A DNA stretch of 64,000 nt from Proruminimicrobium sp963666965 (GCA_963666965.1 OY762939.1:434001-498000); one strand, 5' to 3'; counted from the stretch's first letter, positions 40,964 to 49,566 are shown. Numbers and translations: made by a program. Notes: a model not told the origin generated them from the letters alone.

Positions 40964-41896
40964 ATGTATAAACCGCAAAAAATTATAGGAATTTTAAAAA
41001 TTCTCAATGAATTAAATAAAGGCCAAATTGTTCTTAAAGAATTAGAACAAGATATGGGGTTGAGCCTCAGAACAATTCAGCGATATATCCGTTCTATTGA
41101 AGATGCAGGGTTCCCGTTATATAATCCTTCAAAAGGTTCGTATGCCTTTGTTGAAGGTTTTTCACTGCAGAAATCAAAATTGTCTGATAAAGAAATCAGC
41201 CTTTTGGCGTTGATTGATAATTTTGTTGCAAGTTTAGGCAATAAATCAATAACAAATATTTTTAAAAATTTAAAAACGAGATTGTTGAATAACAAAGATG
41301 CAGAAAATCCATACTACATAAAACTTCAAGAAACAATCATTCCGTATATGGCAAATCAGGTAACAAGTAATTTAGAAGATGCGATAAAATACAGAGAATA
41401 CATAAATATTATATATGAATACGAAGGTAAAAATAAAAAAATTTCAAATTTAAAACCTGTCAAAATAGTTAATTTTGATAATTTTTGGTATTTGGTATGC
41501 TTAGTTGAAGAAGATAAAAAAGTTTTGAAATTTAAAGTTTCGCAAATAAAGGCAGTTCGCCTGTTAAGTAAATATTTTAAATATAATAAAAAAATAGATA
41601 AAGTACTAAAAGAAAGCAAAAATATTTGGTTTGAAATGAAACGGGATATAGAAATTGACTTACTGGTTTCTAAAGATGTGGCAAAATATTTTAAAGAACA
41701 GAAATATCTGCCGTTACAAACCATTCAAAAACAAAATGCTGACGGCAGTTTGATATTAAGTTGTAAGGTTGCCAAATTTGAAGAGATTATTCCAATAATT
41801 TTTCAATGGTTCCCGTATATAAAAGTGATAAGTCCCGCAGAATTGGTTAAAATAATCGCAGATACGGTAAAAAAATATCAAAAAGATATAAAATAG
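40964..41896 (+). CDS. WYL-domain transcriptional regulator
   Basis: 310 residues: N-terminal winged helix (LKELEQDMGLSLRTIQRYIR, about residues 24-43), WYL domain with NFWYLVCLVEEDKKVLKFKV (about 168-195), and a WCX-type C-terminal domain. WYL regulators such as BrxR and CapW control phage-defence loci and can sense nucleic-acid ligands. As the last island gene, 37 bp after the exonuclease, it probably regulates the unit, perhaps through the palindrome at 38483-38518. Confidence 0.9.
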   Translation: MYKPQKIIGILKILNELNKGQIVLKELEQDMGLSLRTIQRYIRSIEDAGFPLYNPSKGSYAFVEGFSLQKSKLSDKEISLLALIDNFVASLGNKSITNIFKNLKTRLLNNKDAENPYYIKLQETIIPYMANQVTSNLEDAIKYREYINIIYEYEGKNKKISNLKPVKIVNFDNFWYLVCLVEEDKKVLKFKVSQIKAVRLLSKYFKYNKKIDKVLKESKNIWFEMKRDIEIDLLVSKDVAKYFKEQKYLPLQTIQKQNADGSLILSCKVAKFEEIIPIIFQWFPYIKVISPAELVKIIADTVKKYQKDIK

Positions 41897-41927
41897 ATAA
41901 AGTTACTTTTTATCACGAGTAGATCAT

Positions 41928-42087
41928 GTGCGGAGGCTCCGCACGACGCCATACTTTTTTCTTTAGCAAAAAAAGTATGCAAAAATGCCATCGCTAAGCA
42001 CATTCGCTCGTATTTTGAATGCCGTTTCTGAACTTATCATTTTTGGACTGCACATTGAACCAAAAATGATTTCAAACATTCAGAAAC
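41928..42087. repeat. Cluster of inverted repeats downstream of the island
   Basis: In the 425-bp gap without a gene: GTGCGGA/TCCGCAC (41928-41944), CATACTTTTTT/AAAAAAGTATG (41950-41979, can terminate the island transcript), and a long interrupted fold with GTTTCTGAA (42024-42032)/TTCAGAAAC (42079-42087) and TCATTTTTGG (42037-42046)/CCAAAAATGA (42060-42069). They look like remains of non-coding mobile repeats. Confidence 0.6.
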
Positions 42088-42186
42088 TAAAAGATTTAAA
42101 AGTTTATAATCTTTTACATTAAAAATACTTCGCTCATAAACGTGCTTTAAGGCGAAAAGAACTAAAGACATCTAATTTGGTAAAGA

Positions 42187-42221
42187 ACTAAGCTTCCAAG
42201 CCGCTAAGCTTCTCAGCTTCT
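42187..42221. repeat. AGCTTC-type intergenic repeat, second copy
   Basis: Contains AAGCTTCTCAGCTTCT (42206-42221), matching 20585-20600 at 15 of 16 bases, preceded by CTAAGCTTCCAAGCCG. Part of a dispersed repeat family. Confidence 0.6.
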
Positions 42222-42272
42222 GTCGTTTATAGACGTGCTAAATCCGGCAAAACCTAACAGCATAAATAAAAG

Positions 42273-42307
42273 ACACAAGTGAAAACAAAATCACTTGTGT
42301 TTTTTTA
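42273..42307. terminator. Bidirectional terminator after scpB
   Basis: ACACAAGTGA (42273-42282) / TCACTTGTGT (42291-42300), eight-base loop, T-run on the plus strand and a weaker one on the minus strand. It separates the island region from the scpB operon. Confidence 0.85.
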
Positions 42308-42322
42308 TTTTAAATTTTTGTA

Positions 42323-43036
42323 TTACATATTTTGGTTTTCGGGGTCTGACGGTTCAGGTTCTGTTATAACTTCGGATGGTTCTGTTATAACTTTGTTTTC
42401 GATTTCTTCAATTACAGGCGTTTCTTCACTAATTTCAGATGCCGCTTCCTGAGATGTATCGCCTTCAAAAGGCAGTTCCTGCCCTTTTTCTTCAGAAGGT
42501 TTTATTATTTCGCTGGCATTTTCTATAACGGGCAGCTCGCTTAAATGGCTTAATCCAAAATGTCTTAAAAAATCCTGAGTCGTTCCGTAAAGCATCGGTC
42601 TTCCGATAGTTTCTTTTTTGCCGACTATTTTGATAAGTTTTCTGTCAAGAAGCGTATCCATTACTCCGCCCGAATCAACGCCTCTGATGCTGTCTATTTC
42701 GGCTCTTGTTATAGGCTGTTTATAGGCGATTATCGCCAAAACTTCCATTGCCGAAGCCGACAGTTTTACTGTTGTTTTATCTTTGAGAAGAATTTTTATC
42801 CACGGTGAGAATTCCGGTTTTGTCGCAAACGTCCATCCGTCTGCTACAAATTTTAATTCAAAAGCTCTGTCCAAAAATTCGGAATATTCCTGCTGCATTT
42901 CATTAAGGATGTTTTCAATATTGTCGTTTTCGGAAAGACTGTCTTTAACGATGTTTTTAATTTCTCTTGTCGTAAGAGGTCTGTCGGATACAAACAATAA
43001 AGCTTCTATGATTTTTTTAATTTCCTTGGTTTCCAT
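42323..43036 (-). CDS. scpB: Chromosome segregation protein ScpB
   Basis: Kleisin-associated winged-helix protein of the SMC-ScpAB condensin. Seen: KKIIEALLFVSDRPLTTREI at the start, SASAMEVLAIIAYKQPITRA (about residue 95) and IDSIRGVDSGGVMDTLLDRK; then an acidic Pro/Glu-rich tail of about 60 residues, longer than usual and unassigned. It overlaps scpA by 20 bp, as in many bacteria. Confidence 0.95.
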   Translation of the reverse strand: METKEIKKIIEALLFVSDRPLTTREIKNIVKDSLSENDNIENILNEMQQEYSEFLDRAFELKFVADGWTFATKPEFSPWIKILLKDKTTVKLSASAMEVLAIIAYKQPITRAEIDSIRGVDSGGVMDTLLDRKLIKIVGKKETIGRPMLYGTTQDFLRHFGLSHLSELPVIENASEIIKPSEEKGQELPFEGDTSQEAASEISEETPVIEEIENKVITEPSEVITEPEPSDPENQNM

Positions 43037-43865
43037 CGTTTTCCTCTTGTGTAAATTTTTCTTCGGGAATTAATTTTAAATCTTCAGTCTGTTCGGTTTG
43101 AACCGGCTGTCCGATTTCAAGGCCCAGAGTGTCTTCTTTTATTTCATTTTCTTCTTCCGAGAAATATACTCTGTAAATTCTTATTTCGTCAAACAAATCG
43201 GACTGTTTTGCAAGAATTTGCTTATTTTTCATCAGTTCCAAAACGGCCATAAACGAAACTATCATTGACTGTCTTGTCGGCTGCAGTTTTAAAATTTCGG
43301 TAAAAGAAACGTATTGTCTTCCTTCAAGAACATCAAGAATTTCCCTTATTTTTGTTTCAATAGGGATTTCCTTAAACATTATTTCTCTTACTTCTTCAGG
43401 CAGTGTTCTTAACGCTTCCTGAAAACTTTCTATAAGATCGTATATTGTAGCGCTTAAAACAAAATCATCCGATTCTATTACCGGTTGCGGTCTGTAATAA
43501 GTCTGTGAATATCTTAATTCTTTATTTGCCAGAATTTTAGAAACTTCTTTATATTTCTGGTATTCCAAAAGCTTTGCTTTTATTTTATCAAGTTCAATAT
43601 CTGCGTCGGCCGCATCTTCCTGGTTGTCGGGATGCAGAAGTTTTGCCTTAATCTGCATAAGCGTTGAAGCCATAACTATAAAGTCGCCGGCCACGTCAAG
43701 ATTGAGATTTGTCATTACTTCAAGATAAGATAAATATTCAGACGTAATTTCAGATACCTGAATCTCTTTTATTTCAAGATCGCTTTTTCTTACAAGATGC
43801 AAAAGAAGATCAAGAGGTCCTTCAAAAGTATCAAGATGTACGTCATAAGCTGCCGTGTTTATCAT
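43017..43865 (-). CDS. scpA: Segregation and condensation protein ScpA
   Basis: Kleisin subunit bridging SMC heads. Seen: VHLDTFEGPLDLLLHLVRKS at the start, DFIVMASTLMQIKAKLLHP (about residues 60-78), and a C-terminal winged helix (about 165-230). A charged tail of about 35 residues follows. It overlaps trpS by 4 bp and scpB by 20 bp, so it is translationally coupled to both. Confidence 0.95.
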   Translation of the reverse strand: MINTAAYDVHLDTFEGPLDLLLHLVRKSDLEIKEIQVSEITSEYLSYLEVMTNLNLDVAGDFIVMASTLMQIKAKLLHPDNQEDAADADIELDKIKAKLLEYQKYKEVSKILANKELRYSQTYYRPQPVIESDDFVLSATIYDLIESFQEALRTLPEEVREIMFKEIPIETKIREILDVLEGRQYVSFTEILKLQPTRQSMIVSFMAVLELMKNKQILAKQSDLFDEIRIYRVYFSEEENEIKEDTLGLEIGQPVQTEQTEDLKLIPEEKFTQEENDGNQGN

Positions 43866-44839
43866 ATTTTAATAGCCTTTTTAATTTCATTTAATGTGGC
43901 TGATGCCGTTTCTCTTGCTTTTTGAGCGCCTTGTTTTAAAGTATTTTCGATAAGCTGTTTATCGTTTAGAATTTCTTCTCTTTTTTTCATCATAGGCCCC
44001 GTAAAAGAGCAGATAAGTTCTGTCAATTCTTTTTTACATGCCACGCATCCGATTGTTCCCTGCGTGCATTGTTCTTTTCTTTTTGCGCAGTCTTGATTAA
44101 AAATTTCATGGAATGCAAATACTACACATCCGTCAGGATGGCCTGCGTCGGTCGCTTTTATTCTCAGAGGGTCCGTATACATTGTTTTTACTTTTTTTGC
44201 GACGTCGTCATTTGTTTCGGCTATTAAAATCGAGTTGCCGTAAGATTTTGACATTTTTCTTTTATCGAGACCGGGCACTCTTGCCGTTTTTGTAAGAAGA
44301 GCCTGCGGTTCCGGCAAAACATTTCCGTAAAAATTATTGAAACGTCTTGCTATTTCTCTTGTAAGTTCAAGATGGGCAAGCTGGTCTTCACCTACGGGAA
44401 CTGCCTGCGCTTTATAAATTAAAATATCGGCTGCCTGTAAAACGGGATATCCCAAAAAACCGAAATTATGAAGATCTTTTGATTTTACTTCAGCTATCTG
44501 CTCTTTATATGTAGGGCATCTGAAAAGCCAGCCCAGAGGAGTAATCATTGACAGAATAAGAAAAATTTCCGCATGTTCGGGAACGTCTGACTGTTTAAAA
44601 ATTACGCTTTTTTCCGGATCAATTCCTACCGTAAGCCAGTCTGCGACCATATCAAAAGAATTGTCTTTAAGAGCGGAAGTATCGGCATAATCGCTCGTAA
44701 GAGCATGCCAGTCTGCAACCATATAAAAACAATCATACTGTTCCTGTATTGAAATCCAGTTTTTAAGAGCGCCGAAATAGTGCCCTAAGTGAAGTCTGCC
44801 TGTCGGTCTCATACCTGATAAAACTCTTTTTTTTGCCAT
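43862..44839 (-). CDS. trpS: Tryptophanyl-tRNA synthetase
   Basis: Class I synthetase of 325 residues. Seen: SGMRPTGRLHLGHYFGALKN (HIGH-type motif), LGYPVLQAADILIYKA, and KMSKSYGNSI (KMSKS, about residue 197). An insertion rich in cysteine, CAKRKEQCTQGTIGCVACKK (about 258-277), has four cysteines and could bind zinc or an Fe-S cluster as in some TrpRS. It is second in the M50-trpS-scpA-scpB operon. Confidence 0.97.
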   Translation of the reverse strand: MAKKRVLSGMRPTGRLHLGHYFGALKNWISIQEQYDCFYMVADWHALTSDYADTSALKDNSFDMVADWLTVGIDPEKSVIFKQSDVPEHAEIFLILSMITPLGWLFRCPTYKEQIAEVKSKDLHNFGFLGYPVLQAADILIYKAQAVPVGEDQLAHLELTREIARRFNNFYGNVLPEPQALLTKTARVPGLDKRKMSKSYGNSILIAETNDDVAKKVKTMYTDPLRIKATDAGHPDGCVVFAFHEIFNQDCAKRKEQCTQGTIGCVACKKELTELICSFTGPMMKKREEILNDKQLIENTLKQGAQKARETASATLNEIKKAIKI

Positions 44840-45466
44840 TTAAAATCCACCGCCTATAAGTGCTATCAAAAAATAAATAACGGGACTTATAATTTTCCAT
44901 AAAATACCCGTAAACAAAAGCGCAAAAATGATAATAAAACCGTATGTTCCTATTTTATCGTACTGTATTGCAAGTTCTCTGGGGAGCAGATAATATACAA
45001 CTCTTGATCCGTCAAGAGGAGGAATCGGAATCAGATTTAATACCGGTAAAACTATATTTATTACAAGAATAGTCTGCAGTATTTCATAAGCCGGAACAAG
45101 AATAGACATTTGTGAAGAACCGTAATTCCTTATGAGTGCCATTCCTAGACCTGCCAAAACCGCAAGAATAAAATTTGCAGCGCATCCCGAAAGAGAAACC
45201 CAAAGCATATCCGTTTTTGGTCTATATAGTCGCGCCGGATTAACAGGAACCGGCTTTGCCCATCCGAATACAGGCGCGTTTGCAATCAAAAGAAGCAGAG
45301 GAAGAACGATACTTCCGAACAAATCTATGTGAGGAAGCGGATTAAGCGTAAGTCTGCCGAGCTGCTTTGCGGTCGGATCGCCTCTTTTGTAAGCGACATA
45401 GCCGTGTGCAACTTCGTGAATTATTACGGAAAAGAATAAAACGGATAATTGTAATATGTATTTCAT
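44840..45466 (-). CDS. M50-family site-2 protease (zinc metalloprotease)
   Basis: 208-residue intramembrane protease. Seen: HEVAHGYVAYKRGDPTAKQL (HExxH, about residues 17-21) and NLIPIPPLDGSRVVYYLLP (second zinc-ligand segment with the Asp, about 148-166) in about five membrane helices, with no PDZ domain. Targets of such small S2P enzymes are largely unknown. First gene of the trpS-scpAB operon, a neighbourhood conserved in many bacteria. Confidence 0.93.
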   Translation of the reverse strand: MKYILQLSVLFFSVIIHEVAHGYVAYKRGDPTAKQLGRLTLNPLPHIDLFGSIVLPLLLLIANAPVFGWAKPVPVNPARLYRPKTDMLWVSLSGCAANFILAVLAGLGMALIRNYGSSQMSILVPAYEILQTILVINIVLPVLNLIPIPPLDGSRVVYYLLPRELAIQYDKIGTYGFIIIFALLFTGILWKIISPVIYFLIALIGGGF

Positions 45467-45505
45467 TGTTTTGTTTGATTTTTCAATAAAAAAACTACAA
45501 AGAAT

Positions 45506-45533
45506 TTTATATTTTTTAGTGCTTGTTTGTCAA
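45506..45533 (-). promoter_or_regulatory. Promoter of the M50-trpS-scpA-scpB operon
   Basis: Minus strand: -35 TTGACA (45533-45528), 16-bp spacer, -10 TATAAA (45511-45506). Confidence 0.6.
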
Positions 45534-45641
45534 TTGGTTTTTCTGAAATAATAATACTAAAAATACAGTTTTGTTAGCAAATTCAATTATAATTAGTTAT
45601 TATATAGCGGCAGACGGAAATATTTTAAAAAACGGGTAAAA

Positions 45642-47792
45642 ATGGCATTTTTACAGTTTATTCTGTGCGGAATCATCACTGTCCTTTTACAGATTTTTTT
45701 TATAAGGGAATTTGTTCCTATTTTTCACGGGAACGAATTTTCAATAGGGATAGTTCTTGCCAACTGGCTGTTTGCCGCAGGCGTTTCAAGTTATATTTTT
45801 ATTTATTTTAAAAATAAAAAAGACAGCCACAAAAAAATCATAACTTTATTTATGCTTCTGATATTTTTTCTTATAATGTCTTTTATTTTTATAAGAAGCA
45901 TAAATCTTCTTACCGGAACGGATATAATCAAAGGCGTTTCTCTGAAATCATCGGTGATATTTGCTTTTATTTCGATAACGCCTGTATCTTTTGTCACAGG
46001 CCTTATTCTGGGTTTTATAAATAAAAGTTATCTCAGGAAAAATGTCAGTTCCGGAATAAATGCCCACACTTACGAAATGATCGGGTTTGCCGCAGGCGGC
46101 GCCTGTTTTTCTTTTTTTCTGCCGTCGGTTTCAACAAGCGTTCTTTTGAGCGTAATAATTTTCACCGTCTTTACAAGTTTGTTTCTTCTCTTTAAAAAAA
46201 ATATTTCAAAAATTCTTACCGTTCTTACCGCATTAATAATGGTCTATATAATTCAAAATTATACCGTCTTGATAGAAAATTCTACCATTCTTAACAATTA
46301 TAAAAATTCGGAAAAAACGGAAGTCAGCTATTTTGACAATCAGCAGTATGTCCTTACGGAATCAAACGGTGAATATGCCTTTTATAAGAACGGCGTTTTG
46401 AATTTTGCAGTGCCCAGTCCGACTATTTTTGAAGATGACGATTTTTCCCATATTCCTATACTTTATCATTATAATCCCGAAAACATTCTTCTTATAGGCG
46501 GCGTTCAGTATATACCGGCTGTAATAAAATCCGACGTGCACAGTATAGATTATATAGATCCCGACAAATCCGTAATCGGGCTTCTTAAAAATAAAATGGC
46601 AAGATTCGGCTATCTTTTCAATGATGACAGAATTAACAGATACAGCGGTAATGTAAGGAGATACCTGCGCGACTGCGGCAAAAAGTATGACGTGATACTT
46701 GTCGGACTCGATTTGCCTATAAATACCGCGACAAACGGTTTTTATACGCGTGAATTTTTTGAAGCGGCAAAAAACAGTTTAAGCGACGACGGGTTTATAG
46801 CCCTGAAACTGCCCGGCGCAATGGTTTATTCCGATGAGCTTATGAGCGGTCTTAACGCGTCGGTTTACAATGCTCTGGACGGTGTTTTTAAATCAGTTGA
46901 AATTATACCCGGCACAAGAAATATTCTGATTGCTTCAAAAGATAATATTCCTTACAGATTTTATTTAAAACAGAGATTAAAAAGCATAGAATACGATACT
47001 TTTATACTGTCAAAAAAATATGTAGACGAAAGAATGGATACTCAGAAAACAAAATGGCTTAAATTCCAGCTTTACAAATCGGGCAACGAAAAACTTATAA
47101 ATACCGATAAGAACCAGAAAGCCGTTATATATTCGATAATGTACTGGCAGTCGGCATTTTCTCCATACCTTATGGAATTTTTCAGAATACTTATAGATTA
47201 TTCATATATATTTATGATTATACCCGTTCTTTTGTTTTTTTTATCAAGACACACTTATAAAATAACGGCGTTTGTGGCCGGGGCAAGTTCAATGTGGCTT
47301 CAGATGATTTGTTTCTGGGCTTTTCAGATTTATGCGGGTAATATATACAAATGGTTCGGTCTTTTAATAGCTGTTTTTATGGCCGGTTCTTTTGCAGGAG
47401 TAATGTATGTCAAATACAGTCCGAAAACGGCTCCTTTAAACAAAACTTTTTTCAGAACCGAAATTGTTTATCTATTATGGATAATATTATGCTTTACATT
47501 CATACAATTTCAGACAATAAACTGGATATATATACTGATTTTTTTATTCGGAACGGGCGTTATTACGGGCATACAGCTTTCCCAGATATCAAAAGCATAC
47601 GGCATAGTCAGAGAAGAATCAAGCCAGATGAAAATATATGCCTCGGATGCTTTCGGAGGATGTTTTGCAAGCGGTCTGGGAGGAGCTTTTCTTATACCTG
47701 TATGGGGTATTGAAAAAGCTCTTATATTTATACTGTTTTTTAAATTCCTTGTGTTTGCGTGGTGGAGCCATAAGAGCAGACACGGTTTATAA
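45642..47792 (+). CDS. Membrane protein with spermidine-synthase-like domain
   Basis: 716 residues: seven helices in about 1-205, a soluble Rossmann domain (about 225-445), then seven more helices. The Rossmann part shows NILLIGGVQYIPAVI, SIDYIDPDKSVI, YDVILVGLDLP and GFYTREFFEAAKNSL like polyamine synthases, but the glycine-rich GGGxG loop is degraded to IGGVQY, so AdoMet/dcSAM binding is doubtful. Fused membrane/spermidine-synthase proteins are widespread and mostly uncharacterised. The next gene starts 3 bp downstream. Confidence 0.8.
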   Translation: MAFLQFILCGIITVLLQIFFIREFVPIFHGNEFSIGIVLANWLFAAGVSSYIFIYFKNKKDSHKKIITLFMLLIFFLIMSFIFIRSINLLTGTDIIKGVSLKSSVIFAFISITPVSFVTGLILGFINKSYLRKNVSSGINAHTYEMIGFAAGGACFSFFLPSVSTSVLLSVIIFTVFTSLFLLFKKNISKILTVLTALIMVYIIQNYTVLIENSTILNNYKNSEKTEVSYFDNQQYVLTESNGEYAFYKNGVLNFAVPSPTIFEDDDFSHIPILYHYNPENILLIGGVQYIPAVIKSDVHSIDYIDPDKSVIGLLKNKMARFGYLFNDDRINRYSGNVRRYLRDCGKKYDVILVGLDLPINTATNGFYTREFFEAAKNSLSDDGFIALKLPGAMVYSDELMSGLNASVYNALDGVFKSVEIIPGTRNILIASKDNIPYRFYLKQRLKSIEYDTFILSKKYVDERMDTQKTKWLKFQLYKSGNEKLINTDKNQKAVIYSIMYWQSAFSPYLMEFFRILIDYSYIFMIIPVLLFFLSRHTYKITAFVAGASSMWLQMICFWAFQIYAGNIYKWFGLLIAVFMAGSFAGVMYVKYSPKTAPLNKTFFRTEIVYLLWIILCFTFIQFQTINWIYILIFLFGTGVITGIQLSQISKAYGIVREESSQMKIYASDAFGGCFASGLGGAFLIPVWGIEKALIFILFFKFLVFAWWSHKSRHGL

Positions 47793-47794
47793 AA

Positions 47795-49354
47795 ATGAAA
47801 AAAATCCTATTTTCTTTAATCTGTATTTTTATTTTGCAATCGGCCGGCGCAGAGATTTCCGTTGAATATTTCGGAGGAGCCGAGAGAGTTTCCGGAACAT
47901 GCGCTCTTTTAAATACGGATAAAACTTCGGTTATAGCCGACTGCGGGACATTTTATGAAGAAGATAATCTTGAAGCCGACAATAAAAATATTCCTTCAGA
48001 AATTTTAGGCGCAAAAGCGCTTGTTTTAACTCATGCGCATGCCGACCACTGCGGCAAAATTCCGCTTCTTGCCGCTGAAGGATTTAACGGTAAAATTTAC
48101 TGCACAGAGGCGACAAAAAAAATAGTTTTTGAAATTTATAACGACGGCTGGGATTTTGGAAATATAAAACGCGGTTATTACTGGTCGGCCTCGCAAAGAA
48201 AAAACTGCCAAAAAAAACAACTCGGGACTGTAACTCTTCATTGGACTGCCGATTGTTTCAATACAGTTAAAAACAGAGAATCGTCGTCTTTTTCTCAGAC
48301 GCAGGAAGAACTTTCAAAGCAACACGGAGTCAGATTCAGGCTTTGCAGAAAATGTCTGCAGGAATATCTTAAAGAATTTTCACAAAGGTTTGTAACCGTC
48401 AAATACGGCCAAAAAATTAAAATATCGCAAGATGTTTCGTTTACTCTGTTTAACGCGGGACATATTCCGGGCTCGGCGAGCATACTGTTTGAAGCATATG
48501 AAAACGGATCGGTAAAAAGAATATTTTTTTCGGGTGATTTGGGAAGCGGCTATTCAAAACTCGCAATAGCCAAAGATAAGGCGGCAAAAGCCGATTACAT
48601 ATTTATGGAAAGTACTTACGGAGCTTCTGCCAGAAAAACAGGCTTGGCTGATTATAATTTATTTCAAAAAAGCATAGCAGCAGAACTTAATAAAGATAAA
48701 ATAGTGTGGATTCCGGCTCTTTCGCTTCAGAGAACGCAAAAAGTTCTCTACGAAATTAAAAAAGCACAGGATAACGGGATAATAGAAAAAAATATTCCGG
48801 TTTACAGTTTGTCTCCTTCTTCAAACGGTCTTACAAAATTGTATGAATCTGAACTTTCACAACCGTCAGGCGAAAAATGGTTTGATGAAAATATCTATTT
48901 TGAAAAAACCATACTGCCGGCCGGATATTATATTTCAAAGCCTAAAAAATATACAAAGCCTTCAATAATTATCTCGGCCAGCGGAATGATGGATCAGGGC
49001 GTTTCACGGTCTGTTTTGGGCAAACTGCTGCCCAGAGACGACGTATCTGTTTTTCTTGTAAGTTATGCCGGACCGCATACGCCGGCAGGGCAGTTAAAAA
49101 GCGGCAACAGAAATATTAAAACGAAAGAAGGGCCGGTCAGCGTAAGGGCTTCCGTAAAATCTTTTGATATTTTTTCGGATCATCCGGATATAAACGAAAG
49201 TATGCGCTGGCTTACGGCTGAAAATAAAAATTCCGTGATTTATCTTGTGCACGGCAGTAAAGAAGCGGCTGCAGCTGCCGGCGCGGTTCTTAAACAAAAC
49301 GGATTTCCAAAATCCGAAAAAATGATGCTTAATAAAAAAGTAATAATAAGATAG
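47795..49354 (+). CDS. Exported metallo-beta-lactamase/beta-CASP protein
   Basis: 519 residues. Seen: a clear signal peptide MKKILFSLICIFILQSAGA before EISVEYFGGAE, then zinc motif LTHAHADHCGKIP (His80, His82, Asp84, His85), FSGDLG, ESTYGA, and beta-CASP segments SPSSNGL, SASGMMDQGVS and YLVHGSKEAAAAA. It matches RNA-processing RNase J/CPSF-73-like enzymes, which are normally cytoplasmic. An insertion at about 125-190 holds four cysteines (including CRKC). The export signal implies an extracytoplasmic or envelope nuclease or hydrolase. Three bases after the membrane synthase-like gene. Confidence 0.85.
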   Translation: MKKILFSLICIFILQSAGAEISVEYFGGAERVSGTCALLNTDKTSVIADCGTFYEEDNLEADNKNIPSEILGAKALVLTHAHADHCGKIPLLAAEGFNGKIYCTEATKKIVFEIYNDGWDFGNIKRGYYWSASQRKNCQKKQLGTVTLHWTADCFNTVKNRESSSFSQTQEELSKQHGVRFRLCRKCLQEYLKEFSQRFVTVKYGQKIKISQDVSFTLFNAGHIPGSASILFEAYENGSVKRIFFSGDLGSGYSKLAIAKDKAAKADYIFMESTYGASARKTGLADYNLFQKSIAAELNKDKIVWIPALSLQRTQKVLYEIKKAQDNGIIEKNIPVYSLSPSSNGLTKLYESELSQPSGEKWFDENIYFEKTILPAGYYISKPKKYTKPSIIISASGMMDQGVSRSVLGKLLPRDDVSVFLVSYAGPHTPAGQLKSGNRNIKTKEGPVSVRASVKSFDIFSDHPDINESMRWLTAENKNSVIYLVHGSKEAAAAAGAVLKQNGFPKSEKMMLNKKVIIR

Positions 49355-49355
49355 T

Positions 49356-49384
49356 TTGACATTTATAAATCTTTATACTAAAAT
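49356..49384 (+). promoter_or_regulatory. Promoter for the 28-aa peptide gene
   Basis: -35 TTGACA (49356-49361), 17-bp spacer, -10 TAAAAT (49379-49384). Confidence 0.7.
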
Positions 49385-49411
49385 AAATCCTGACGTGAAA
49401 CAGGAGAAAAA

Positions 49412-49498
49412 ATGTTAAAAACCCTCGGTATCAGCATGCTTTTTGTGGTAATTTGCATTATCGCCTCAACAGGCGGTAATGGATGCAGCGTTTGCTGA
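49412..49498 (+). CDS. 28-residue hydrophobic peptide ending in GGNGCSVC
   Basis: A complete small transcription unit: consensus promoter, ribosome-binding site (CAGGAG), ATG 49412, stop TGA 49496, terminator. The product is MLKTLGISMLFVVICIIAST followed by GGNGCSVC: a single hydrophobic helix with a Gly-Gly and a two-cysteine tail. It could be a small membrane protein, a toxin of a type I system, or a secreted peptide. No lipobox is evident. I do not recognise it. Confidence 0.6.
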   Translation: MLKTLGISMLFVVICIIASTGGNGCSVC

Positions 49499-49528
49499 AA
49501 AAAGGGAAATATTAAAAGCCAATTATAA

Positions 49529-49566
49529 ACAACCTTTCGGCAAACATCTGAAAGGCTGTTTTTTTT
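49529..49566 (+). terminator. Terminator of the 28-aa peptide gene
   Basis: ACAACCTTTC (49529-49538) / GAAAGGCTGT (49550-49559), one mismatch, then a run of eight T. Confidence 0.8.
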
